A stretch of 49,198 nucleotides of DNA from Gracilibacillus oryzae (GCF_009498735.1 NZ_ML762437.1:1-49198); one strand, 5' to 3'. Shown: positions 33,880 to 43,443, numbered from the stretch's first letter. Numbers and translations: made by a program. The notes: generated by a model not told the origin, from the sequence alone.

Positions 33880-34761
33880 GTGGACAAGGCTGTAATTATC
33901 TTAAATCCAAGTTCAGGTACAGAAGAAAGTATGGTATATAAAGATCATGTTGAACAAATTTTAATAAAAAATAATTACAATGTGGAAGTAAAACAGACGG
34001 AGAAAGAGAATGATGCCAAAACTTTTGCAGAGGATGCCTGTTTGCGGGCAATGGATCTTATTGTGGTAATGGGCGGGGATGGTACCATCAATGAAGTTAT
34101 CAATCAGACCCACCGTCCTGTACTGCAAATCATCCCGTTAGGCACGGTAAACAATTTCGCCCGTGCATTGGAAGTTCCTCTGCATCCGGAAGAGGCAGTT
34201 CTTCTGCTCGAAAATGGTGTGACAAGACAAGTGGACATCGGGGAAGTAAATCAGCATCATTTTATGAATCTAGTAAATATCGGAGCAATCGCTGAAGCTA
34301 CGTATCAGGTGACAGCAGAACAAAAGTCGAAATTTGGCTCCTTGGCTTATTTTTTTGAAGGATTAAAGAAGTTTCGGGAAAAAGATGTCTTCAAGGTAAC
34401 GATTGAAACACCTGAGGAAACAGTAGAATCAGAGGCGATGCTTGTTCTGATTGCCGTGACAGATACGTTTGCCAGCTGGAAAAATATGATCAAAGAGGCA
34501 GAGATCGATGATGGTTTTCTCCATATCTTTGTCATTAAACCATTAACAAATCTGGAAGGTGTGGCTATTTTGCCAAAAATCATCAGCGGTACATTAAAGG
34601 ATCAGGAACAGGTTGAATACTTTAAAGTAAAAGAAGCAAAAATTTCGACAAATGAAACGAAGATCGCAAATGTTGACGGTGATGAAGGAAGCACAACACC
34701 ATTATATTTCTCCGTTCTGCCGAGACATATCAGCGTTTTAACACAAAATAATAAAAGGTAA
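33880..34761 (+). CDS. diacylglycerol kinase-like lipid kinase (YegS/DgkB family)
   Basis: This protein is about 293 aa from the GTG at 33880, which follows AGAGGAGG; a TTG at 33862 lies inside that site. The motif MGGDGTINEVIN near residue 65 is the nucleotide-binding signature, followed by IPLGTVNNFARAL and NIGAIAEATY. Such kinases phosphorylate diacylglycerol or related lipids at the membrane. It stands alone, divergent from the YknW-like gene. Confidence 0.9.
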   Translation: MDKAVIILNPSSGTEESMVYKDHVEQILIKNNYNVEVKQTEKENDAKTFAEDACLRAMDLIVVMGGDGTINEVINQTHRPVLQIIPLGTVNNFARALEVPLHPEEAVLLLENGVTRQVDIGEVNQHHFMNLVNIGAIAEATYQVTAEQKSKFGSLAYFFEGLKKFREKDVFKVTIETPEETVESEAMLVLIAVTDTFASWKNMIKEAEIDDGFLHIFVIKPLTNLEGVAILPKIISGTLKDQEQVEYFKVKEAKISTNETKIANVDGDEGSTTPLYFSVLPRHISVLTQNNKR

Positions 34762-34871
34762 TATTACCTTTGCTCACTTAATCTTCCAAAAAGTTAACTT
34801 TTTTCTAGCTTAATAGTGGAAAAATATAGTATGATAGATATGTACGAAAATTTTTGTTAGGAGGAGATTTT

Positions 34872-36110
34872 TTGAAGCGTTTAGTTATCAGTATGATGCT
34901 TGCTGCATGTTTGTTCATGGCTGTATCACCATTTCAGGCATTAGCAGCAGAGAAAGAAGTTTCAGTAGTAATTGATGGAGAGACAGTTGATTTTAAAGAT
35001 GTTGATCCTTACATTGCTCAAGACCGTGTACTAGTACCGGTACGTGGAGTTTTCGAAAATTTAGGACTTGAAATTACATGGAATGCAGAAACAGAAACAG
35101 CTACTCTTGTAAAAGATGATGTGACAATGGAAATGACAATTGATGCAACTTCTGTTTTAGTAAACGGTGAAGTTGTTCAAATTGATGCACCTTTATCAGT
35201 TGAAAATGCAAGAATGTTTGTACCATTAAGCTTCGTTATGGAAAATGTTGGAGCTGATGTAGCATGGGATCACGAAAACAAAGTAGTAACAATCACAACA
35301 GGAGAAACTTCTAATGAATTAGATGCAGAAGCTAAAGAATTGTTAGCAAAAATTTCTGAAGTTCCAATGGACAGCTTCTCTGCAGATATGAAACTTGACC
35401 AGACTATGACAATGTTCGGTGAAGAAATCAGCATGAACATGGATATCCAGATGGATTCTGTACTTGATCCATTCGGTACGCACCAGGCACTGACTTTATC
35501 AATGAAAGAATTAGGAGAAGATCTTTCTCTTGAAACTTACATGACAGAAGACGGCTACTATGAGTATGACTCAACAACTGATCAGTGGATCACATATGGC
35601 GAAGAGTTAACAGGAGATCTTTCTGAACTTTCAGATCTTTCTAACTACCAATTAGATCCAGCTGCACAATTAGAATTAATGGAACGTTTCTATGAAGATG
35701 TAAAAGTAGTAGAAAACGAAGATACTTATGAACTATACATCAGTGTTTCTGGTGATGGATTCAAAGATTTATTAAACGAAATACTTAGCATGCCTGAATT
35801 AGGTCTAGGACAAGAACTTGAAGGTATGGAAGAAGCGCTTGAACAATTAAATATCCAAATTAACAAATTGGAAATTGTAACAGTATACGATAAAGAAACA
35901 CTTTACCCAGTTTCTGATAAAATGGAGACTGACATGGTAATTTCTATGGAAGGCGAAGAAATCTCAATCGTTCAAAACATGGAAAATACTTACTCTAACG
36001 TAAACGCAATTGATGAAATCACAATTCCACAAGAAGTTATCGACAGTGCTGTACCTTTCGAGGAAGTATACGGTGACCTTGAAGATTTCGAATTAGATCC
36101 AGCTATGTAA
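34872..36110 (+). CDS. exported stalk-domain protein with LolA-like (DUF6612-type) region
   Basis: This secreted protein is 412 aa from the TTG at 34872, which follows AGGAGGA. It has a signal peptide ending at LAA, then a copper amine oxidase N-terminal/stalk domain (residues about 28-140): RVLVPVRGVFENLGLEITW, then RMFVPLSFVMENVGADVAW. The remainder (Met- and Asp/Glu-rich, ISEVPMDSFSADMKLDQTM) resembles a LolA/LppX-like lipid- or wall-binding domain. It is very acidic, as expected of a surface protein in a salt-tolerant bacterium. A strong terminator follows. Confidence 0.82.
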   Translation: MKRLVISMMLAACLFMAVSPFQALAAEKEVSVVIDGETVDFKDVDPYIAQDRVLVPVRGVFENLGLEITWNAETETATLVKDDVTMEMTIDATSVLVNGEVVQIDAPLSVENARMFVPLSFVMENVGADVAWDHENKVVTITTGETSNELDAEAKELLAKISEVPMDSFSADMKLDQTMTMFGEEISMNMDIQMDSVLDPFGTHQALTLSMKELGEDLSLETYMTEDGYYEYDSTTDQWITYGEELTGDLSELSDLSNYQLDPAAQLELMERFYEDVKVVENEDTYELYISVSGDGFKDLLNEILSMPELGLGQELEGMEEALEQLNIQINKLEIVTVYDKETLYPVSDKMETDMVISMEGEEISIVQNMENTYSNVNAIDEITIPQEVIDSAVPFEEVYGDLEDFELDPAM

Positions 36111-36116
36111 TAGAGT

Positions 36117-36154
36117 AAAAACACTGCTGCCCGGTTGGGAGCAGTGTTTTTTTT
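36117..36154 (+). terminator. intrinsic terminator after the stalk-domain gene
   Basis: AAAACACTGCT and AGCAGTGTTTT form a strong stem, followed by more T. Confidence 0.9.
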
Positions 36155-36168
36155 GGGAAGCTAACACA

Positions 36169-36720
36169 ACATGGGGCTGGTTGGTGAGTTCATAGCATCA
36201 AAACAAAGGAGCTGTCGTGAAGTTTTGCAGTTATGAAGGGGTCATAGCGTCAAAACAAAGGAGCAGTGGTGAAGTTTTGCAGTTATGAAGGAGTCATAGC
36301 GTCAAAACATGTGAGCTGTCGTGAAGTTATGCAGTTATGAAGCGTTCATAGCGTCAAAACAAAGGAGCAGTGGTGAAGTTTTGCAGTTATGAAGCGTTCA
36401 TACCATCAAAACAATGTAGAGGTGGTAGAGTTATGCAGTCAAGAAGCCTTCATACCATCAAAACATTCATGCTGCCGACGAGTTATGATAGGAAAAATCG
36501 ATCTACCTATCAAAACGGCCACCTGTCACCAAAGATTTGATAGGAAAAAGCTGTCTACCTATCAAAACGCCCACCTGTCACCAAAGATTTGATAGGAAAA
36601 AGCTGTCTACCTATCAAAACGCCCACCTGTCTCAAGAGATTTGGTAGGAAAAATCTATCTACCTATCAAAAGTTCACCTGTCACTAAAGATCTGATAGGA
36701 AAGCCCAAAAATCAGAAAAT
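36169..36720. repeat. 52-nt tandem repeat array R5/R6 that changes sequence in phase
   Basis: The first part has AGTTNTGCAGT-type units at 36221, 36273, 36325, 36377 and 36429, with a partial unit in phase at 36169. At 36481 the unit starts AGTTATG but continues as GATAGGAAAAA, and the GATAGG units then run at 36487, 36539, 36591, 36643 and 36694. All spacings are 52 nt except the last (51). The second type has GATAGG and CCTATC arms at unit positions 1-6 and 20-25, followed by AAAAC. No credible gene is present. Confidence 0.92.
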
Positions 36721-36846
36721 CACTTACCTCCGCCAATGCTCAACTTCAACGATAACTCCCCTCACGCAGTCATCACCACTCACGATTTTAAAATTGTTGT
36801 AATATTCTTGTAATAATAGGGTAATATAATAGTAGAGTCGATTAAT

Positions 36847-36916
36847 CACAGCGCTAACGTTTCGCTAATGATCCGTGGGGCACCCAAAATCCCCACTGAT
36901 CAAGGTCTCACTTTAT
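36847..36916. repeat. dispersed motif element with hairpin, copy 2
   Basis: The segment contains CGCTAATGATCCGTGGGG, an A-rich loop, then CCCCACTGATCAAGGTCTCACTTTAT; GATCCGTGGGG and CCCCACTGATC are near-perfect inverted arms. The right half matches copies at 18091 and 43489; the left half resembles 19158-19174 near the acyltransferase gene. It lies directly upstream of the CAP-domain gene and may be in its leader. Confidence 0.6.
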
Positions 36917-36936
36917 AAAGAAATGAGGTGTTCGTA

Positions 36937-38328
36937 ATGTTCCAGGATTTTCGTAAAGGAATATATGCTCTTCTATTTTTATGTTGCATCCTGCCAGTTA
37001 CCAATATATCTGCAGCCGAACTGGATTTTTTAAATAAAGAAGAAATTAAGAGATTAGCACAGGAAGTCGAAAACATTGACAGTAATCAAATATATGAGGT
37101 CGAACCGAAAGTAACCTATCCATATAAACTGGGAAAAGTTGATCAAAGCTTAATAGATCAGGCGTTATTAGGAACAAATTTTGTCAGAAAGTTAGCAGGA
37201 CTGCCTGGGGATGTCGTCCTTGATCCTCAATTGAATGACAAAGCACAGCATGGTGCCATGTTATTGGCAGTATCTGATGACTTTACACACACTCCCCGGA
37301 AACCGGAAAAAATGAGTCAAAAACTGTACGAGAAAGGCTATCAATCTACTTCGTCCAGTAATATATCTTATGGAAGGGACAATTTGTGGGAGAATATTAA
37401 AGAAGGTTATATGCCTGACACAGGTCATAATATCAATCAGTTAGGACATCGCCGCTGGATTTTAAACCCATCATTGAAAAAGACTGGTTTTGGGCTTGTG
37501 GATCTTAACGGCACAATGCAAGTGTTTGATCAAAGCCGCAAAGATTCGGTCAACTATGATTATATCGCATGGCCTGTAGCGAATTTTCCATCTGAACTGT
37601 TTAAAGGGGATCATCCATGGTCCGTTTCCTTAAATCCGGAAAAATATCAGGCACCTGACATCAGCAAGGTGGAAGTTGTTTTAACAAGAGAGAAGGATCA
37701 GAAACAGTGGACTTTTAATCAAAACAGTGATAATCGCAACTATTTTAATGTGGACAATCAGAATTTCGGCATCAATAATGCGATTATCTTTCGGCCAAAA
37801 GGAATTTCCCTGTATGAAGGAAAATATCATGTGAAAGTGACCGGGATCCAGAACCTGAAGGGTGAGCCAGTTTCGATCGAGTATGAAACAGACTTTTTTG
37901 CGATGGATCATTTTTTCTCTAAAGGGGAAAAAGAGTTAATTAAAATGGGGATGATTCTTAACCCTGATTATGCTTATCTGTTTAACGAAGAGGAACAAAT
38001 TGAGTTATATGAGGAAAAACCGTTTATTTATCAAGGCCGGACAATGGTTCCATTACGATTGATCAGTGAATATTTGAAAATGGATGTGAGCTGGGATCCG
38101 GAAAGCGGTGAAATAACTATTACAGAAAAAGATACGATCATCACATTGCAGGAAAACTCAGACAAGGCTTATATTAATGACACCATCTATCATCTTGATG
38201 CAAAACCACAGATTATCGATGGGGTTACTTTTGTCCCAGTTCGGTTTATTTCCGAAGGGTTAGGGGCGAAAGTGAACTGGAGCTCAAAAGAAAATAAAGT
38301 GTCAATCAGCAGGGTGTATGTCCACTGA
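36937..38328 (+). CDS. secreted CAP (SCP/PR1) domain protein with C-terminal stalk domain
   Basis: This protein is 463 aa from the ATG at 36937 (GAGGTG 6 nt upstream). A signal peptide ends near NISAAE. The CAP domain spans residues about 75-200, with LDPQLNDKAQHGAML, DDFTHTPRKP, and SYGRDNLWENI then NQLGHRRWILNP. A beta-rich middle follows, and a copper amine oxidase N-like stalk domain closes it (RTMVPLRLISEYLKMDVSW, then VTFVPVRFISEGLGAKVNW). CAP proteins are often secreted, with varied or unknown roles. It shares the stalk fold with the product of the gene at 34872. Confidence 0.87.
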   Translation: MFQDFRKGIYALLFLCCILPVTNISAAELDFLNKEEIKRLAQEVENIDSNQIYEVEPKVTYPYKLGKVDQSLIDQALLGTNFVRKLAGLPGDVVLDPQLNDKAQHGAMLLAVSDDFTHTPRKPEKMSQKLYEKGYQSTSSSNISYGRDNLWENIKEGYMPDTGHNINQLGHRRWILNPSLKKTGFGLVDLNGTMQVFDQSRKDSVNYDYIAWPVANFPSELFKGDHPWSVSLNPEKYQAPDISKVEVVLTREKDQKQWTFNQNSDNRNYFNVDNQNFGINNAIIFRPKGISLYEGKYHVKVTGIQNLKGEPVSIEYETDFFAMDHFFSKGEKELIKMGMILNPDYAYLFNEEEQIELYEEKPFIYQGRTMVPLRLISEYLKMDVSWDPESGEITITEKDTIITLQENSDKAYINDTIYHLDAKPQIIDGVTFVPVRFISEGLGAKVNWSSKENKVSISRVYVH

Positions 38329-38481
38329 TTGAAATAGAAATTCTCCCAATCTTATAGTGGGGGAATTTTTTTAATACAGGAATAAATACCTAATTTATCC
38401 AAATTTCGAAAAAAATCTATTAATTACAGTTTAATAGGTTTATAATTGGGAGGATGACAACATAAGAAGGAGAGTTATGAA

Positions 38482-40218
38482 GTGAAGCATCAGGGGAAGA
38501 GAATTTTAAGCAGTTTGATAGTTTTGGTCGTTTTAGCATTAGTTTTTGAGCCAATGGTAAGAGTGAGTGCTGCCACAGTTAAAGAACAGTTTTCTGTAGC
38601 ACAAGGGGTGACGTATACAGATATCCGATTGTCTGACGGCAGTACAAAACAAGCGGTAAGAGTCATGGGGATTTACATGCCGGATGATACCAGCCATATC
38701 GAAGTTGGTGTACCTGTTGCACTGAATTCATTAGAGCGGACAAGCTCCCAGGCAAAACGAAACACATCAGATGGTCATTATGTTGTTGGTGCCATTAACG
38801 CATCCTTTTTCCATTTAGGAACGGCAATGAACCTAGTCTCAAAGGATAATAAATTGATCCATGCCGGTGAGATTTTTCCAGGTTCTGATAAGTATGTGAA
38901 TCAGCCGATTGCATTTGGTGTCAACAAAAGCGGGAGAGGAATTATCGATTATTACAATATTGATATGACTTATACCCATAATGGAAATACATATGATATC
39001 ACAAGTACAAACAAGCTTCGATATGAAAATGAAACGATTTTATATACACCAGATTTTACGAGCAACTATACTGATACAAACCAATATGGTAAAGAGATTG
39101 TCGTAACAGTTCCGGAAAAACCTACATATGAATTTGGTACAACTGTTACAGGAACAATTTCTAAAGTCCGCGAAAAAGGCAGCACAACCAACACCGCTAT
39201 CCCTGAAAATGGCTTTGTCATCTCAGGCATTGGGACAGGTGTCGATGATTTAAAAAATGTGAAAGTCGGCGATCCGATTACATTATCAATTGATGTTGAC
39301 GATAAATGGAAAAATTCACAGTTTATGCTTGCAAGTGGACCAATGCTCGTAAAAGACGGCAGAGTCTCGATGACAATGGATCCAAACAGTCTTAATGCGA
39401 GAATCAGAGCACCAAGAACAGCAGTTGCGATTGACAAAACAGGGGATCGTGTTTATTACATTACAGTCGACGGCCGCCAGAGCGGTTATAGTACAGGTAT
39501 GAGTTTAAGTGAGTTTGCCAGATACCTTGTTGATTTAGGTGTAGACACAGCATTGAACCTTGATGGCGGTGGATCGACCTCTATGGCAGTAAGATATCCA
39601 GGCAGCCAATTAGCGACACTTGCGAATTCGCCATCAGATGGTTATGAGCGTGCAGTATCGACAACATTACTAGCTGTTTCATCAATACCGCCTGAATCTT
39701 TTAAAGATGTAAGATATAATTTCTGGGCATATGATTCAATTGAAAGTCTAGTAGATAATGGAACAATCACAGGTTATCCTGACAAAACATTCCGACCGGA
39801 AAAAGAAATTACGAGAACACAAGCGGCGATCATGTTAACTAGACAGCTAGACTTGAATGTTGTCAATGTTACAGATCCAGGCTTCAAAGATGTAAAGCCA
39901 TCTGACCGTTATTATAAATACATTGCCGCAGCAGCGAATGCAGGGTTATTATCAGGTAAAGGCAATGGATATTTTGAAAAAGACGAACAATTAACAAGAG
40001 CGGAAATGGCTGTTCTGCTGCAAAAGGCATTTGAAATCCAGATGGCAGACAAAGGCTACTTCCCTGATGTGAAGAAAGATCACTGGGGTTATGATTATGT
40101 CAATGCACTAGCTGCCAGCGGATTAGCAACAGGTTACGAAGACGGAACATTCCGTCCAGACCGCTCCGTATCACGAGCAGAATTTACATCATTTTTATAT
40201 CGAGCAATTAATCAGTAG
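38482..40218 (+). CDS. S-layer-anchored phosphodiester glycosidase family protein
   Basis: This 578-aa secreted protein begins at a GTG behind AAGGAGAG. After the signal peptide, residues about 35-400 form a phosphodiester glycosidase (NAGPA-like) domain: GAINASFFHLG near residue 107, FMLASGPMLVKDGRV, RAPRTAVAIDKTGDRVYYITVDGRQSG, and ALNLDGGGSTSMAV. Three SLH repeats end it (FKDVRYNFWAYDSIESLVDNG..., FKDVKPSDRYYKYI..., FPDVKKDHWGYDYVNALAASG...), which bind pyruvylated secondary wall polymer. The enzyme should therefore act at the wall surface, perhaps on phosphodiester-linked sugars such as wall teichoic acid precursors. Confidence 0.9.
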   Translation: MKHQGKRILSSLIVLVVLALVFEPMVRVSAATVKEQFSVAQGVTYTDIRLSDGSTKQAVRVMGIYMPDDTSHIEVGVPVALNSLERTSSQAKRNTSDGHYVVGAINASFFHLGTAMNLVSKDNKLIHAGEIFPGSDKYVNQPIAFGVNKSGRGIIDYYNIDMTYTHNGNTYDITSTNKLRYENETILYTPDFTSNYTDTNQYGKEIVVTVPEKPTYEFGTTVTGTISKVREKGSTTNTAIPENGFVISGIGTGVDDLKNVKVGDPITLSIDVDDKWKNSQFMLASGPMLVKDGRVSMTMDPNSLNARIRAPRTAVAIDKTGDRVYYITVDGRQSGYSTGMSLSEFARYLVDLGVDTALNLDGGGSTSMAVRYPGSQLATLANSPSDGYERAVSTTLLAVSSIPPESFKDVRYNFWAYDSIESLVDNGTITGYPDKTFRPEKEITRTQAAIMLTRQLDLNVVNVTDPGFKDVKPSDRYYKYIAAAANAGLLSGKGNGYFEKDEQLTRAEMAVLLQKAFEIQMADKGYFPDVKKDHWGYDYVNALAASGLATGYEDGTFRPDRSVSRAEFTSFLYRAINQ

Positions 40219-40336
40219 GAGAGAGGCGATGAGCCCTCTTCTTTTTTTTATTTATGAGAAAAGATGAGGAGCGGGACGGTCGAGATTATGGATTTATTTT
40301 TATATAAAATGAAAAGTGATGGATGGTGGCAAGAAG

Positions 40337-40910
40337 GATTCGTTTTTAATCTTCTTTTAAAGAGGAAATCTTTTGCCTGGGCGAGGAAGATTTCCCGTTA
40401 ATTTGAAGGTAAAGAGGAAATCTGCTGCCCGAGCCGTATAGATTTCCCGTTAATCAGCAGATAAAAAGGAAATCCGCTGCCCGAGCCGTATAGATTTCCC
40501 GTTAATCCTAAGATAAAAGGGAAATCCGGCGCTATGGTCCGATAGATTTCCCGTTAATCCGCAGATAAAGAGGAAATCCGCTGCTAGGACCGTATAGATT
40601 TCCCGTTAATCCGCAGATAAAGAGGAAAACCGCTGCTATGGTCCGATAGATTTCCCGTTAATCCGCAGATAAAGAGGAAATCCCACGCCCGAGCCGTATA
40701 GATTTCCCGTTAATCCGCAGAAAAAGAGGAAATCCGCTGCTATGGTCCGATAGATTTCCCGTTAATCCGCAGAAAAAGAGGAAATCCGCAGCCCGAGCCC
40801 GATGGATTTCCCGTTAATCCGCAGATAAAGCGGAAATCCACTTCCCAGTCCGTATAGATTTCCCGTTAATCCAAACATAAAACAGAAATCACATCCAAAG
40901 CACCAACATA
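40337..40910. repeat. 52-nt tandem repeat array R7
   Basis: Eleven units start at 40337, 40389, 40441, 40493, 40545, 40597, 40649, 40701, 40753, 40805 and 40857; every interval is exactly 52 nt. The unit has GATTTCC at positions 1-7 and GGAAATC at 28-34 with CGTTAATCCGCAGATAAAGA between, then a GC-rich 18-nt linker that alternates between two forms. It lies between the SLH protein gene and the MBOAT gene, which point the same way. Confidence 0.95.
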
Positions 40911-41025
40911 TCCCGTAAAAATCATTCCTCCATCACTTAATGATAAATTTTTCCAATGCATGACAAGAATTAGCATTTATAGTATGATTGTTTATGATTA
41001 TAGTTTAATGAAGGAGTTCGTCTTT

Positions 41026-42414
41026 ATGCTGTTCAACTCGTTTGAATTTATTTTTGTATTTTTACCTGTCATGTTTTTCGGTTATTTCCTATTTAATAAG
41101 ATCCATCCAACGATCGGTAAAGCATGGCTTTTGGTCGGCTCCTTATTTTTCTACAGCTGGTGGAATCCGGTTTATTTATGGCTGTTACTCGCATCCATTC
41201 TGGTTAATTACGGACTGGGAAGTATACTCTTGAAAAAGACAACCAGACGAAAAGCTGTACTCATTGTCGGGATTATTTTCAATGTCAGTCTGCTCGGCTT
41301 TTTTAAATATTTTGATTTCTTTATTGGCAATATCAACTTTCTATTAGATACAAGCTATAATTTTCTATACTTGATTTTACCATTAGCAATAAGCTTCTAT
41401 ACATTCCAGCAGATTGCGTACCTTGTTGATGTGTACAAAAATAAAGTGGAGGAAAACAGTTTTCTTCACTATGCATTATTTATTTCCTTTTTCCCGCAGC
41501 TGATCGCGGGTCCGATTGTGCACCATAAGGAAGTGATGGGCCAATATTTGGACAAAACAAACAAGCGGATGAATGGGGAAAATATCGCCAAAGGATTATT
41601 TCTGTTCTCGCTTGGGTTATTCAAAAAAGTGGCGATTGCTGACAGTTTCGCTGTCTGGGCGAATGAAGGCTTTGCAAATTCAGCAACTTTATCATTCGCG
41701 GATGGCTGGATTACATCGCTTTCCTACACGCTTCAGCTCTATTTTGATTTTAGTGGTTATTCCGATATGGCGATTGGTTTAGCATTATTATTTAACATCA
41801 GACTGCCAATTAACTTCGATTCGCCATATAAAGCAGTCAGTATTCAGGATTTCTGGCGCAGATGGCATATTACATTGTCACGTTTTCTGACAAGCTATAT
41901 TTATATTCCGCTTGGAGGCAACAGGGTTTCAATCGGCAGAACGTACATACATATTTTTATCGTTTTCTTTGTCAGCGGATTCTGGCATGGGGCTGGCTGG
42001 ACATTTATTGCCTGGGGCGTGATGCACGGTGTTGCGATGATGATTCACCGTCTTTGGAAAAGTCTCGGGCTCAGGCTCCCGGCAATTCTGGGCTGGTTTA
42101 TCACATTCCAGTTTATTAATGCCACTTGGGTTTTCTTCCGTGCACCTGATTTCTCGACAGCGATGCAAGTACTGAGCGCAATGGTCCACTATGAATCATG
42201 GAATCTTACACTTGAGCTATTTATCGAGAACAGTGACAAGCTGTTGATTTATCTGGCAGGCGCATTACTGATTGCCTTTTTTATCAAAAATTCAACAAAA
42301 TGGATGGAATCATTGCGTCCCAATCCTGTTTATGCTGCGTTTGCGGCAGGTTTGTTTATCTATGCTGCACTGAGATTGCAGCAAGTTTCAGAGTTTCTCT
42401 ATTTTAATTTTTAA
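41026..42414 (+). CDS. MBOAT family O-acyltransferase (DltB/AlgI-like)
   Basis: This protein is 462 aa from the ATG at 41026, chosen because AAGGAG lies 8 nt upstream and the family begins MLFNSFEFIF. It has about ten membrane segments, the conserved QDFWRRWHITLSRFLTSYIYIPLGG block, and the catalytic His in SGFWHGAGWTFIAWGVMHG. MBOAT proteins move acyl groups across the membrane onto surface polymers. The next gene, 14 nt away, encodes an SGNH-like partner, as in AlgI-AlgJ/X and DltB-DltD pairs. The dlt ligase and carrier genes are absent, so polysaccharide acetylation is more likely than D-alanylation. Confidence 0.9.
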   Translation: MLFNSFEFIFVFLPVMFFGYFLFNKIHPTIGKAWLLVGSLFFYSWWNPVYLWLLLASILVNYGLGSILLKKTTRRKAVLIVGIIFNVSLLGFFKYFDFFIGNINFLLDTSYNFLYLILPLAISFYTFQQIAYLVDVYKNKVEENSFLHYALFISFFPQLIAGPIVHHKEVMGQYLDKTNKRMNGENIAKGLFLFSLGLFKKVAIADSFAVWANEGFANSATLSFADGWITSLSYTLQLYFDFSGYSDMAIGLALLFNIRLPINFDSPYKAVSIQDFWRRWHITLSRFLTSYIYIPLGGNRVSIGRTYIHIFIVFFVSGFWHGAGWTFIAWGVMHGVAMMIHRLWKSLGLRLPAILGWFITFQFINATWVFFRAPDFSTAMQVLSAMVHYESWNLTLELFIENSDKLLIYLAGALLIAFFIKNSTKWMESLRPNPVYAAFAAGLFIYAALRLQQVSEFLYFNF

Positions 42415-42428
42415 TTAGGAGATTTTTT

Positions 42429-43409
42429 ATGTCATATAAACTCTTTACAACGGTATTTCTTTTTATCACAATGGCTGTTTTGTTAACGATTGGTGCCTTT
42501 AATTTCTGGATTGATCCGCTCTGGACATTCAGCCATGCCCATGAAAAAAATGATGTGCAAGTGGTAATCGATGAACGCCAGCAAAAGGTAAATCAGCTTT
42601 ATTTCGGTGATGAAGATTATGACACATTGCTGATCGGCAGCAGCCGCACAACGTACATCCCGGCAAGTGAGTTTGTCGGCTGGGATGTTTTTAACTTTGC
42701 CGCAAGTGACCTGGCTTTTCAGGAGTATAAAGGGATGATCGATTTCGCCAAAGAGCAAAAAGGGGAATTTGATCGGATTATTATCGGTGTTGATTTTTTT
42801 AAAAGCAGTGTGAAAGAAAGTGAAGATCCTGTTTCCTTAGAGCCTTATGTGGAAAAAGTGAAAGAGCCGTTCTACCGCTGGAAGAACCTGCTTTCCCTTG
42901 ATGTGCTTGATTACTCCAGAAAAAATTACCGCATCTCGGAGAACGACCAAATTGTAGAACTCCGCAATTATAACCGTCATAATACGGCCTTTGCAAAACA
43001 TTTTGAGCAGGGGACGATTGAGGAAGAAACAAAAGCGAAAGTGTACAAATTCCGCCAGCAGTTTTTTGGCGATAACTATCAATATAATGAAAAGATGAAA
43101 ACTGTGATGCAGCAATTAAAAGACGAAAATCCGAATACAGAGTTCATTATTTATACTACGCCAATCTCGGCACCATTGTATAATGCCATGATCGAAGAGG
43201 GGAACGAGGAAGATTATGACCGCTGGCTGAGTGATCTAGTCGATGTTTTCGGCGGTGTGTATCACTTTATGTATCCTAACTCAGTGACAAAAGATTTATC
43301 CAATTATTTTGATGGCCATCATTTCTATCCAAATGTCGGCGAGAAAATTGCCAGGACGATTAGTACAGGAGAATTTACTGGGGATTTTGGGGTGTATTTG
43401 GAAAACTAA
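42429..43409 (+). CDS. membrane-anchored SGNH-like acyltransferase partner (DltD/AlgJ-like)
   Basis: This 326-aa protein has one N-terminal membrane helix (LFTTVFLFITMAVLLTIGAFNF), the nucleophile-type motif LLIGSSRTTYIP near residue 75, and a C-terminal FDGHHFYPNVG Asp/His pair. It therefore has the SGNH hydrolase-like layout on the outside of the cell. It follows the MBOAT gene after 14 nt with AGGAG in the gap, and the two probably complete one acyl transfer reaction on a surface polymer. Confidence 0.82.
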   Translation: MSYKLFTTVFLFITMAVLLTIGAFNFWIDPLWTFSHAHEKNDVQVVIDERQQKVNQLYFGDEDYDTLLIGSSRTTYIPASEFVGWDVFNFAASDLAFQEYKGMIDFAKEQKGEFDRIIIGVDFFKSSVKESEDPVSLEPYVEKVKEPFYRWKNLLSLDVLDYSRKNYRISENDQIVELRNYNRHNTAFAKHFEQGTIEEETKAKVYKFRQQFFGDNYQYNEKMKTVMQQLKDENPNTEFIIYTTPISAPLYNAMIEEGNEEDYDRWLSDLVDVFGGVYHFMYPNSVTKDLSNYFDGHHFYPNVGEKIARTISTGEFTGDFGVYLEN

Positions 43410-43443
43410 TCATAAATATACCGATTCACAATGGTGAAAAACT

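Noticed and set aside
40337-40910. CRISPR array (regular spacing, many units)
   Set aside because: The whole 52-nt unit is repeated, including the linker, so there are no unique spacers, no 24-37-nt invariant repeat, and no cas genes nearby. The same holds for the other 52-nt arrays.
41026-43409. dlt operon for D-alanylation of teichoic acid
   Set aside because: Only a DltB-like and a DltD-like protein are present; the D-alanine ligase DltA and carrier DltC are missing on both sides, so general polymer acylation is the safer call.
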